Shown: positions 39,418 through 51,104 of the stretch, piece by piece | How positions within the stretch are numbered: the first letter of the stretch is position 1 | How the letters are laid out: each line of letters begins with the position of its first letter | Source of the DNA: Musa acuminata AAA Group | Taxonomy: Eukaryota; Streptophyta; Magnoliopsida; Zingiberales; Musaceae | Length of the DNA stretch: 64,000 bases | Direction: 5' to 3' | Assembly: GCF_036884655.1 (NCBI RefSeq) | Contig: NC_088338.1 | Location: forward strand, 3,300,501-3,364,500 | Program-made: the position numbers and the translations under genes | Notes under the pieces: generated by a model | Databases searched by the model: none | Told to the model about the DNA's origin: nothing | The model's input: the letters and a program-made list of their open reading frames with translations, nothing else

Positions 39418-41429
39418 TTAAAGACACAAGAGGACGACGCGCCAAAAGAACGATCGCTCTTTGTAATTCTTCTTTCGTCCACGCGGCTCCTCCGACCCTT
39501 CCCCGCCTCTCTTCGGTTGCTCAATGACCTCCTGCTTTACCTCCGTCCCTGTTCGTCACTGAGGAGAAGGGGTCGGGGAGAGAGGAAGAGAGAGAGAGAG
39601 AGAGAGCACGAAAACGACTGGTGATAGACTAAGCGGGTTGAGTGGCTCAGATTTCGTGTGGGGAAATGGGCCGGCGCAAACCGGTTGGGAGCGGTCCAAT
39701 CACGGGTCGGCCGGCGGCGGTTTTGCGCTCAACGAGCGCCACTCGTTTCCGCGATGAAGCGAACCGACTTATTTTTATCTTTATATTATATTTATTTATT
39801 ATTTATTTGCCAGAGGATGGAATATTGCGGATTAGGATTTGGGCCGAGATTGGGCCGCTTGGTTACGCGAACCGATGGCCCGCTTCGTGTCTCTATCGAC
39901 ATGTGAAAGATGTGATCATTGTGGAATCTCTTTTTGAGAAGGGATGTAAGGATTCATTTGGTAAGTTCCGATGGAAAATGATTCGATGGATATTATCTCC
40001 ATCACAATTAATAAATAAAACAAATAGCAGTATATTTTTTTTATTGCGGTTAGAAATCTGTTTTGGGAAACGTTTAGGGTTGGGATTAGATTTTGGGTTG
40101 CGCTTAAGGATAGGGTTGGGATTAGGATTAGGGTCAAAATGGTAAAAGCATTAGACTAGTCAAAATATAATGAAAATATAATAATATTAAAAAAAAGGGA
40201 TGAGCTTATAAATTTGATTCTTAATGAAAACGATAAGGAAACTAAGATAGTCATCATTAAACTATGTCTCACACACGCATTCTGTTAGGATTTGATTTGG
40301 ACTATATTGAATATTGATATGAGGTGATAAAATTAAAATTAAATATAATAAATATATTAATTATTTTTAATTTTAATTTAAATATTTTAATTAAATTAAA
40401 CGAAATCGATTGATTAGTCGTGACAATAAGTTGAGACGTGTAGAGGTACGAGCTCGATAATGAACCGAGCCAAAGGTCCTCCGTTGAGACGCCGACATAC
40501 GTGGGATGATACTTTACGTTTGACTTACGTACCAATACGGGAAAGTGCAGTCACTTGTTTGATTGGTGGTAGGAGTCCTCTATCATCATTAATTACACGC
40601 ACATTAATGAGTTATTTATTACAAAATAATTAGTAATTGCTTCGTTCGCGAGCACTGTTCTACCGACCGCAGCCATAAGTTTCTTTCATTTTATGTCATT
40701 TAATAAGATCTCCAACCACCAAATACGACATTGCATCCACCATAGATTCTCTCTCTTTGCACGGTTGGTGAGCCACACCTGCCCCATGACCGGATCCCGT
40801 CCCCGTCATCATAGACGCTTCATCCTTCCAGCCGTATCAGCTGCGGCAGACATGGTGGGTCCGTAGTTGCCTTCCGACCCCGTGCAAGATAACGGCTGTA
40901 CCCTGGGGCGGACAGGATAGGAGAGCCGTACCCCTCCTGTTTCTTTCTTGTATCTCCCCTCGAAGCCCGTCTCAGGTGGGTGCGACCAAACACGACACAG
41001 ACTCCCCAATTGCAATTGATCCTAGTACACGCACACACATCATCTCGCTCCCCGTCAGCCTTCACCGTCCGCTTCTACCCAATTGGACTCCCTCTAGCTG
41101 TCTAATTAATCGTGCTCGCCACCCCGCCCTCTCCTCTGCTCCTCAGATCTGGATCTGAAACTTCTCACTGTTTGCATGCCACAAACCGTAGTGTTTGCGA
41201 AACAATAGCAGGCGGAGGAGGCGGTGGAGGCGGAGGCGGAGGAACAGCCGTGTTCGTTTATATTCCTCTGCTCTTCCCTTTACCTCGCCTCCTGATTGGA
41301 ATCGGAATTTATGGGAAAGTGAAAGACAAATAAGGAAGTGAATTTTTAGTGCTCCTTTGGAAGAAAGTTCCGATCTTTACTACGTGTTTGGTTCAAAGCA
41401 GAGATCTTTGTTGGTTGTTTGGGTCTCCG
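39418..41429. other. Divergent promoter region between thioredoxin and P-protein genes
   Basis: Two kilobases separate the minus-strand thioredoxin start and the plus-strand P-protein start. It holds a GA microsatellite (39590-39606), three Site II motifs, telomere-like TAGGG words (40076-40135), a strongly AT-rich stretch (40140-40400) and a GGAGGC-type purine repeat (41211-41242) in the probable P-protein leader. The longer ORF at 39642-40145 shows no domain. Confidence 0.5.
39667..39856. promoter_or_regulatory. Three Site II (TGGGCC) motifs upstream of the thioredoxin gene
   Basis: TGGGCC is at 39667-39672, 39840-39845 and 39851-39856, 250-440 bases upstream of the thioredoxin start codon. 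Site II motifs are frequent in promoters of nuclear genes for organelle proteins, which fits a plastid thioredoxin. Activity is inferred. Confidence 0.4.
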
Positions 41430-44400
41430 ATGGAGCGCGCTCGAAAACTGGCGAGCCAGGCGATCCTCCGCCGCCTGATCTCCCGGACGAGGCCGTCCCC
41501 GTCTATGCCCGCCGCCACCCGCCGCGTCTCCTCCCTGTTCCCGGCCACCAACTCCCTCTTTCGTCCGTCCGTGCTCGCCGAATCCATGCTTCGCAATGGC
41601 CAGACTCGCTCCATCTCCGTCGATGCCCTCCGCCCCTCCGACACCTTCCCCCGCCGCCACAACTCCGCCACGCCCGAGGAGCAGTTCACCATGGCCGCCT
41701 CCTGTGGCTTCTCCTCCCTCGACGCCCTCATCGACGCTACCGTCCCCAAGACCATCCGTATCTCCGACATAAGGCTCCCCAAGTTCGACGCCGGCCTTAC
41801 CGAGTCGGAGATGATCGCGCACATGAGCCGCCTGGCCGCCAAGAACAAGGTCTTTAAGTCCTTCATCGGGATGGGCTACTACAACACTCTCGTCCCCGGC
41901 GTCATCCTCCGCAACATCATGGAGAACCCGGCGTGGTACACCCAGTACACTCCGTACCAGGCCGAGATCGCACAAGGCCGCCTCGAGTCCCTCCTCAACT
42001 TCCAGACCATGATCTCCGACCTCACCGCCCTCCCCATGTCCAACGCTTCCCTCCTCGACGAGGGCACCGCCGCCGCAGAGGCCATGGCCATGTGCAACAA
42101 CATCCAGAAAGGCAAAAAGAAGACCTTCTTGGTCGCCTCCAATTGCCATCCCCAGACCATCGACGTCTGCAAGACCAGGGCCGACGGGTTCGATATCAAG
42201 GTCGTCGTCGCCGACCTCAAGGACTTCGATTACAAGTCCAACGATGTTTGCGGAGTCCTGGTCCAGTACCCCGGCACCGATGGTGAGATCTTGGACTACG
42301 GGGAGTTCATCAAGAATGCTCATGCCCATGGCGTCAAGGTCGTGATGGCGACCGACCTACTGGCGCTGACGGTGCTCAAGCCGCCGGGCGAGCTCGGGGC
42401 CGACATCGTGGTGGGATCTGCTCAGAGGTTCGGGGTGCCCATGGGCTACGGCGGTCCGCACGCTGCGTTCCTGGCAACGTCGCAGGAGTACAAGAGGATG
42501 ATGCCTGGTAGAATCATCGGGGTCAGCGTTGATTCCACCGGTAAGCCTGGGCTACGGATGGCGATGCAGACCAGGGAGCAGCACATCAGGAGGGACAAGG
42601 CCACCAGCAACATCTGCACCGCGCAGGTCGGCGATCTCTGCTTATTCTTTATATCCGTTCATTTGTTCCCTGCTTTGGGTGTGTTTATTCACTTGTTTCA
42701 TCTCCGGAACCTCCAGGCATTGCTTGCGAACATGGCCGCAATGTATGCCGTGTATCATGGTCCTGAAGGTCTCAAGGCAATTGCCGAGAGGGTCCACGGT
42801 CTTTCTTGTGCTTTTGCACACGGGCTGAAGAAGCTCGGGACGGTGACCCTTCAAGATCTTCCGTTCTTTGACACAGTCAAAGTAAAATGTTCCAATGCAA
42901 AGGCAATTGCCGACGAGGCCTGCAAGAATGAAATGAATCTTCGGGTTGTTGACTCCGATACGGTGAGTGATCTTATCAGAATTCTACTTGATAATGGGTA
43001 GCAGACATCTAGATGTGTAAGCGTACACTCTGCAGCTGCAGATACCAGTTCTCATGCTGTCATTATCTATGATTTCAGATAACTGTGTCCTTTGATGAGA
43101 CCACAACCCTTGAAGATGTGGATAAGTTGTTTGAAGTTTTTGCTTGTGGCAAGGCTGTAAGTACTTGTGGTGACAGACTATTTGCAGATTCCTTCGCTGA
43201 TATGAAGCATCTGATGTTAGTTGAAATCCTCAGGTCAACTTTACTGCAGAATCTCTAGCTCCTGAAGTCCAGATGGTAATCCCAAAAGGCCTAGTCAGAT
43301 ATAGCTCATATTTGACGCACCCAATCTTCAACTCGTACCACACAGAGCATGAACTGCTGCGGTATATCCACAAGTTACAATCCAGAGATCTCTCCTTATG
43401 CCACAGCATGATTCCTCTTGGATCTTGCACGATGAAACTGAATGCTACTGTGGAGATGATGCCTGTGACTTGGCCCAGCTTTGCTGACCTTCACCCATTT
43501 GTGCCTGCTGACCAGGCTCAAGGATATCAGGTACTAATTTTTCTTTTCTCTAACCTGTTGAAATTATGCGTTTTAACTGACTTCTTATTGGTACCAGGAA
43601 ATGTTCAAAGACTTGGGTGAGCTTTTGTGCACCATCACAGGATTTGATTCTTTCTCATTGCAACCAAATGCTGGTGCTGCTGGAGAATATGCTGGGCTCA
43701 TGGTTATTCGTGCTTACCACCTAGTAAGTCATTCGGACACTGTTGTTGTCAAGTGAAGCGATTGGTCTTTGAGATTTAGAATTTATGTCATTGACGCACG
43801 TGCCTTTTTGGTGAAAATTTTGTAGTCAAGAGGAGATAGCCATCGTAATGTCTGCATCATACCCGTATCTGCTCATGGGACAAATCCTGCAAGTGCAGCC
43901 ATGTGCGGAATGAAGATTGTTGCTGTTGGAACCGATTCCAAGGGTAACATTAACATTGAAGAACTAAGAAAAGCAGCTCAGGCACACAAGGACAATTTGT
44001 CTGCTCTGATGGTAAGAATGGTGTCTCCTTAAAAATTATGGAATTCTCAATTTAGCATTCATGAGGACTAGTGCTACAGTCATTTATCTTTGTTGACATT
44101 TGCGCCAAAGTTTATGTTCCTTTACTTGCAAAAGTTGTTCGAGCTAGTTTTTCCCTGCAGATCGACATCTTTGCAGGACGATATGATAGTCATTTCTTTG
44201 TTCAGATTTCCAACTTCTTAAGGTAGTTTACATAAAGTTTTAAAGTGCTGAACCTACACAGCTCGATTAATAAAAGAAGCTGCTGATGAATTTCCTCTTT
44301 AAATAGTAAGGGCATGATATGGAATTGTTTGACTGTCTTCATTATTGATTAACCCCTGCCTGCTCAGGTTACATACCCGTCAACTCATGGAGTCTATGAA

Positions 44401-47212
44401 GAAGGCATCGATGAGATATGCAAGATTATTCATGACAATGGAGGACAAGTTTACATGGATGGTGCTAACATGAATGCACAGGTATGTAGTTGCATATCCT
44501 AAATGAAACCATTTAATGGTAACTGATGGCTTTTGTTGTCTTGTTTATGGGCATGGAAAGTTAATGTGACACCACAGTAGTATGCAAACTGGATGCTACT
44601 TGTGTCAACTAAATGGTTTATCAAGAAATTAAACAATTGGGGTTCCTGATATCTAAACGTATGGGATGATGGTGTGGTATATTAAGTATCTTAGTTCAAT
44701 CTATCACTAAACTCTTCTTAGGTTACTTTCTGAGTTGTTGATTACTGATTTTCTTTGAAACATTTTCTACAGTGCAGTATTTTGCATGAAACATTCGTGT
44801 TTTGAGTCACACATCTTTTGACCATCTACTCATTGCATAAAGTTAAATCCTCTATCTTGAGTTTTGATCAATTTGGTTGCTTCAGCAGTCTAACATTGAC
44901 TTTGATGTATTATCCAGGTCGGCCTTACAAGTCCAGGTTTTATCGGAGCAGATGTCTGTCATCTTAACCTCCACAAGACATTCTGCATCCCACATGGTGG
45001 AGGTGGTCCTGGAATGGGTCCCATTGGTGTGAAGAAGCACTTGGCACCATTCTTGCCATCACATCCTGTGGTATGACACTCTCAATTGAGTAAAATTTGA
45101 GGTTGTAGAACTTATGATGGCATGTAACACATTGCCAGTATCTCATAACAATTATCGTCGCTTATCTAAACACATGTAGGCTATTCTTTTCTTGTAAAGT
45201 CTTTGCATTGCTCCACTGTTGTAATCTTACTAACAAGATCGTATATGCTTTTTGTTTACTAGTTCTTGTCTGGTAATTAATTTTTAAATTTTTATCTTAT
45301 ACATACTTTGATATATTTGCAATTATACTTTATAAATATAAGTAACTATTACTTTGTGGCATTCTGGTATCTCCTTTTCTCTTTTGTTTTTTGGTTACTA
45401 AAGGCTTCATTTGTTGGTACAAAATTGTAAACAAATTATGTCATCAACTTGTATCTAGATTCATCTTCGGGACCATTTTAATATGAGGTGCCATATTGCT
45501 GATTAATCTTTCTCGTCACTGTATAAGATTACTATTTGGACAATCATTTAAGATGGTTGAGTTATCATCATAGTTGGCAAGCTAGTGTTGTAAACAAGTG
45601 TGCAAACTGACACACCTTTTAAATAATGATTTACGAATATGAGGGGCCTGATTTCTTTAATTTTGTTTCGCTATATAATTTTCTCCAAGACAAAATTCTG
45701 AGTAGAGTCAGTGTGACTGTTTTTGTATGATTCTCTAAGTAAGTAATGTATTTATTTGGAGATCTAAATCATGGCCCATTTGGTTTGATGTTGGACAGAT
45801 GGGGTACTTAGATTGTTGCTTCATTTTGTAACCGTAGGTGGCTACTGGAGGAATACCTCCCCCGGAGAATGCCCAGCCTCTTGGTACTATTTCTGCAGCA
45901 CCGTGGGGATCTGCACTTATTCTGACAATTTCATACACATACATAGCCATGATGGGTTCTAAGGGGTTAACAAATGCTTCAAAGACAGCTATACTAAATG
46001 CAAACTATATGGCAAAGCGTTTAGAGGTAATTTAAGTTTCCATTGCAATGTCAATTTAACTTTTATGCTTCATCGAGAAATATGAATGTTCAGTTCCTTC
46101 AAGAATAAGTCCTTTTCTTCGAATTTTGTCGCTAAGCTGGTAATAGTGTTTTGTTTGACTAGCTATTATCAACTGTAGTTTATCATCAAAGGGAAAAAAA
46201 TTAAGGAAAATTGTAAATGAAAGATAGATATATTTGAAGTTGTTTGACCCTTTCTGATTTCATTTGATTCTACTTTCTTGCAGAACTATTACCCCATTCT
46301 TTTCCGTGGAGTCAATGGAACTGTCGCCCATGAATTCATAGTAGACTTGAGGGGGTTTAAGGTGTGCTTAAGCCACACTTATCATCGTTGATTCAGTATC
46401 GGAATGTTATTGATCCTGATAATTATTGAGATTTGAATTACTGCAGGCGACTGCTGGTATAGAGCCTGAAGATGTTGCCAAACGTCTAATGGATTACGGA
46501 TTCCATGGACCAACAATGTCTTGGCCAGTGCCAGGGACACTCATGATTGAACCCACGGAAAGCGAAAGCAAGGTATTGTGCTACCATTTCCTGAAGTGTC
46601 TCCTGCAGACCAATTGAAGCATGTTTGATTTCCCTTTCAGGCAGAGCTAGATAGATTCTGTGATGCTCTTATTTCTATAAGGGAAGAAATTGCACAGATT
46701 GAGAGTGGGAAAGCTGATATCAACAACAATGTCCTGAAGGTATGAGGATTCAAATTTTCTTCATTGCACTTCTAACAAGTCTTCTTTCAAGAAAAGATAA
46801 TTCTGCTCAAAAATTAAGACCGGAACGAATAATGTAATCAACTAGTGATTCATGTAATTGCATTTGCAGAAAAGTTCTGTTTGTTTAACTTTTAGCTCAT
46901 CTGTAGGGTGCTCCTCATCCTCTATCTATGCTCATGGGAGACGCATGGAACAAACCATACTCCAGGGAGTGTGCAGCTTTCCCTGTTTCTTGGCTCCGAG
47001 ATGCCAAATTCTGGCCAACTGCAGGTACCAATCACTACTATGTGCTGCTATGATCTCACTTTTAACAACAGGGACAACACTGAGATTACTGTTGTGTTGG
47101 TCTGATTTATTTACCAGGGCGCATCGACAATGTGTACGGCGATCGTAATCTCATCTGCACCCTTCCTCCTGTGTCACAAATGGCTGAAGAAGCTGCAGCT
47201 GCTACTGCATAG
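41430..47212 (+). CDS. GLDP: Glycine decarboxylase P-protein, mitochondrial
   Basis: A complete 14-exon gene encoding 1,033 residues, the usual size of plant P-protein. Exons: 41430-42626, 42717-42962, 43079-43156, 43234-43530, 43598-43723, 43826-44011, 44368-44481, 44918-45070, 45838-46026, 46284-46361, 46447-46572, 46641-46739, 46907-47024, 47118-47212. The enzyme is the PLP-dependent subunit of the glycine cleavage complex and decarboxylates glycine during photorespiration in the mitochondrial matrix. An Arg/Ser-rich presequence (about residues 1-65) is followed by [14 protein letters not shown] and the two aminotransferase-like halves. The PLP lysine is expected at Lys768 in [18 protein letters not shown]. 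The glycine-rich loop is adjacent. The ATG at 41430 (MERARKLAS) is the first in frame. Intron 1 (42627-42716) is 90 nt and open in frame. Confidence 0.97.
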
Positions 47213-47984
47213 ACCCATCATACTTCTGCACCTTATTATTATCTTTGATGTTCCTTCAAATTGTACATATATATCTATATCATTGAAGTGCTGCAGCTGC
47301 CAAAACACCACCATTTCTGCTCTCAAACTTGTTGCTTAGCAACATTTGTTTTAAGTTTAATCCCTTCTTTTTAGACTATTTTTGTTCATTTACAAGTTGA
47401 AGCTAGTCATGAAGCATCTGAATAAAATCCAATATGGATGATTGTTCATTGAAGCCTGCATCATTTTAGCAGTAAGTGTTGATAGAAGGAAGGAAAAGAT
47501 GAGGAGATTGATTCCCCACTCATGCCTTAGTAATTTAGCCAATTGGAGTTCTCAGCAAGGTTGCTGTAATGCTGCTATTTTGGCACTTCTGGTGGATGTC
47601 TTGTGAACCTCTGTGCTCACCGTTACCGGGATTAAGTGATATGGTGAACACTCACTCTCTACGGAACGTGAAAGATCGATCAGTCAGAAAACAATAAGAA
47701 AACCCAAAATCCATTCTTTATATTTCTCTTTCTACATGCATGAACAGGATAAGGTTTTAGGATATCCTGCAACAAGCTTTTCTTCTCCAATCATACTTAA
47801 TTCTGGTGCAATCTCATGTGGCTCTCAGGTAGGGGTGCTTCTTTGTTCTTGCTTCTCGCCCTATTTAGGATCCGCAAACAACATAGTCTATTTGATCTCT
47901 GTCATCTCCATGTCTCCATCTTCCAACCGAAGAGGGTGAGCGAAATGGAAGCCGCCTCCAAGCTCTTACTCCGACAACTCGGGC
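47213..47984. other. 3' flank of GLDP and spacer
   Basis: This holds the probable GLDP 3' untranslated region followed by spacer. An ORF at 47736-47939 and an overlapping one at 47816-48034 have no recognisable domain but run into the GATA-like remnant and may be part of the same decayed gene. Confidence 0.45.
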
Positions 47985-48430
47985 ATGTCTGTATTCATAT
48001 TCACAGTGGTAAGCTTAATGCCTCGGTATCCTGAGATCTTCATCTCTCAGTTATTTGTTCGTTCACCGGAGCCCCTTGGTCTCTTCCTGGAAAATGAATC
48101 GAGCAATGCAGCTTTGTCTTCCGCAATCAACATCAGAACGTTCTCCGATTGCAACGCAACCAAGACTCCTTTGTGGAGACGAGACCCTCGGGGACCTGAG
48201 GTACTGATCTATCTACTGATCCGCTGTTCTACCACCCATACATCCTTTGATGCAAAACCTTTTCTATCAATGTATGTGTCTTTAAGAAAGAAGTTACATA
48301 TAGATAGTTTGATCTTCTATAGATTGTGCTAATATTGATGTGCATGGAAACTATGGTGCAGTCTCTTTGTAATGCTTGTGGATTAAAGGCAAGACGCGCC
48401 ATGAGAGCAGGAGGTAGTGGACTTTCTTGA
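47985..48430 (+). pseudogene. Decayed GATA zinc-finger factor (class B-like remnant)
   Basis: Two apparent exons, 47985-48200 and 48362-48430, join in phase across a GT-AG intron at the place where plant class B GATA genes have one. They read FSDCNATKTPLWRRDPRGPE and then SLCNACGLKARRAMRAGG. The Cys-X18-Cys spacing between the remaining cysteines is that of plant GATA fingers. The first zinc ligand is Phe (FSDC instead of CSDC), and the usual ACGIRQRKARRAM appears shortened by about three residues to ACGLKARRAM. The N-terminus is short and unrecognised. With a zinc ligand lost and DNA-contact residues deleted, this is probably non-functional. It may derive from a GNC/CGA1-type gene. A repeat element begins about 85 bases downstream. 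Confidence 0.7.
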
Positions 48431-48514
48431 GGCAAGGAGTTTTGATCTGCACACTCCAATTAAAATGCCAAAAATCCAGCTTTTACACATGCATTACATG
48501 CCCAGAAAGATTAC

Positions 48515-50720
48515 GTTTCCAAGTGTTCAATGTACCTCGGGCCGTGACCACGTGGCTGACACGGCTTAGTCCGACGACATCCAGGATCATCTCGAGGGTG
48601 AAGATCTCGGGTGACCGGGTCGAGATTGGATTCGGTGGCGACATGCTTCTTTCCCGAACTCGTTCACCTTTGTTGCGTCGGGATTCCTGCACACAAGGTC
48701 GGGATGGGGGTGATCCCGACTTGGGCCCCTTCGAAGCTTGGGTCAATAGTTTGCTTGTATTCCCATGCCCCCCGTCAGATGCTGGCAGGGGGTTTTTATT
48801 GTGACTCCTGGGGGTTGGTCGTATGGCCGACCCCTATGAGCGACGAATGTACCTTCGGGTGTTCGCTATCTGGGATGTGTGGGATGATGTCATGCGGCGT
48901 CATCCCGGGTTTCCCGAAACTGTCAGGTGGCGACTTGGCGAGGCGTCGCTTGTGAGTCCTTTGGTCGAATTGCATGACTTGGGTAAAGGCTGATTCTACT
49001 GGACGAGCTGTTTAACTTGGGCTAAGATTGATCCTGTTGGCCGAGTTGTTCGGCTCGGGCATTGGATGGACTGATTGGACGAGGCACTACTCATGCGATT
49101 GTTGGCCAAGTTGCGTGACTCGGGCAAAGACTGATCCTGCTGGCCGAGCTGCTTGGCTTGGGCACCAAATGGACTGATTGGACGAGATGCTGCCTGTGCG
49201 ACTATTGGCCGAGTTGTGTGACTCGGGCAAAGACTGATCCTACCAGTCGGGCAGTTCGACTCAGGCACTGGATGGACTAATTGGATGAGACACTGCTCAT
49301 GTGATTGCTGGCCGAGTTACGTGACTCGGGCAAAGACTGATCCTATCGGCCGAGCTTGTTCGACTTCGGCACTGGATGGACTGATTGGATGAGACGCTGT
49401 TCGTGAGACTACTGGCTGAGTCATGTGACTCGGGCAAAGATTGATCCTATTGGTCGATCTGTTCGACTCAGGTACTGGATGGACTGATTGGACAAGATGC
49501 TGCTCGTGCGACTGCTGACCGAGTTGCGTGACTCGGGCAAAGACTGATCCTATCGTCCGAGCTGTTCAACTCGAGCACTGGATGGATTGATTGGATGAGG
49601 TGCTGCTCGTGCGACTACTGATCGAGTTGCATGACTCGAGCAAACACTAATCCTGCTGGCCGAGCTGTTCGGCTCGGGCACTGGATGGACTGATTGGACG
49701 AGACGCTGCTCGTGCGACTGCTGGTCGAGCTGCATGACTCGGGCAAAGACTGATCCTGCTGGCCGAGCTATTCGACTCGGGCAAAGACTGATCCTGTTGG
49801 CCGAGCTGTTCGGCTCGAGCACTGGATGGACTAATTGGATGAGACGCTACTCGTGTGACTGCTGGTCGCGTTGCGTGACTCGGGCAAAGACTGATCCTGT
49901 TGGCCGAGCTATTCGGCTTGGGCACCGGATGGACTGATTGGACGAGACGCTGCCTGTGCAACTGTTGGTCGTGTCACGCAACTCGACTAGTAGTCGCACT
50001 AGCAACGTCTCATCCAATCAGTCCATCTAGTGCCCGAGTCGAACAGCTCGGACGACAGGATCAGTCTTTGCCTGAGTCACGTAACTCGGCCAGCAGTCGC
50101 ACAGGCGACATCTCATCCAATTAGTCCATCCGGTGCCCAAGCCGAACAGCTCGGCCAGCGCCAAAATGTTCCACGAACCTCGGGCCGTGACCATGTTGCT
50201 GACATGGCTTGGTCCAACCAGCAACGTCCAGGATCGTCTTGAGGGCGAAGATCTCGGGTGGCCGGGTCGTGATTGGATTCGGTGGCGATGCACTTCTTTC
50301 TCGAACTCGTTCACCTTTGTTGTGCCTGGATTCCTGCACACAGGCCTAGGTCGGGATGGGGGTGATCCCAACTTGGGCCCCTTCGAAGCTTGGGTCAGTA
50401 GTCCACTTGTGTTCTCATGCCTCTCGTCAGATGTTGGCGGGAGGTTTTTATTGTGACTCACGAGGGTTGTTCGTATGACCGACCCTTGTTAGCGGCGAAT
50501 GTACCTATGGGTGTTCACTGTCCGGGATGTGTGGGACAACACCATGCGACGTCGTCCCGGGCTTCCCGGCACGGTCCTTGCTTAGGCGGGACTGGTTGGT
50601 GCGATGCCGAACGACGCGAGGAGGTGACCGTTGCTGCCTGGATTATTGGCGGCACGTCTGTCGTGGCTCCATCTCCCTCCGAGGTCTCATGCTCGGGCTG
50701 ACATGGCGGAGTCAGGTCTT
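48515..50720. mobile_element. Composite repeat: direct repeats flanking a tandem array
   Basis: A segment of about 400 bases at 48517-48930 recurs in the same orientation at 50163-50575. The shared word CCTCGGGCCGTGACC starts at 48535 and 50178, an offset of 1,643 bases. The two copies are diverged, with many substitutions and small indels, but stay alignable through GATCTCGGG, ACTCGTTCACCTTTGTTG, GGGCCCCTTCGAAGCTTGG and GGTTTTTATTGTGACTC. Between them lies the 103-bp tandem array. Long direct repeats around a non-coding interior suggest a non-autonomous LTR-type element, but a primer-binding site, polypurine tract and target duplication were not established. No transposase or polymerase domain is present. 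GC content is much higher than the flanks. Confidence 0.6.
48960..50160. repeat. Tandem array with 103-bp unit and inverted tail
   Basis: The word GACTCGGGCAAAGACTGATCC or close variants starts at 49117, 49220, 49323, 49427, 49530, 49633, 49736, 49774 and 49877, giving steps of 103 or 104 bases with one 38-base partial unit. Another 38-base step occurs at the left end (48976 to 49014). From about 49985 the unit continues in the opposite orientation for roughly one and a half copies, ending near 50155. The unit also contains CTGGATGGACTGATTGGA and GGCCGAGCTGTTCGGCTCGG, the last being palindromic. The ORFs on both strands across this array are repeat artefacts. Confidence 0.92.
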
Positions 50721-51104
50721 CGTAGGATGATCTATAATGTGCCCAATCACCAAGAACACCTTAACTCAAAAAAGAAGAGTGCGGAAGAACCGTGTACAAA
50801 TCCTGCACAAGAAATTAACCGAACGCTTGCAGCGAATGAAGACAAATCTAACCACAGATTACTGTCACTTAAACACAAAGTTGCATTCACACGCGGGGAT
50901 ACCAAATGATGTCAGAACAGCATGGTGGCAACAACACAGTGCTTAAGTAATACATTCCTTAATCAAAGAAAGGACGAAGATCTCACAGCAAATGTCATTT
51001 TGATAGAAATGCGAGGAAAAGACATTAAGACACCGGTGTTTGTGCTGATCGAGAACAAGCATCCACGATACGGGAGAGGGAGCACGACTGCCATGGTCCG
51101 TCCG
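50721..51104. other. Spacer between repeat element and histone deacetylase gene
   Basis: The region downstream of the histone deacetylase stop codon on the minus strand, so it probably includes that gene's 3' untranslated region. Only short ORFs without known domains are seen. Confidence 0.5.

Noticed and set aside
41346..42329. A 327-residue minus-strand ORF opposite GLDP exon 1
   Set aside because: It is complementary to a strongly conserved P-protein exon and is made mostly of Gly, Glu, Val and Asp, which mirrors codon bias on the other strand.
48996..50461. Several overlapping ORFs of about 90-144 residues on both strands with repeated ARAEQLGQQD-like units
   Set aside because: They follow the 103-bp tandem repeat, whose unit is stop-poor in several frames. 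There is no start context, domain or consistent strand.
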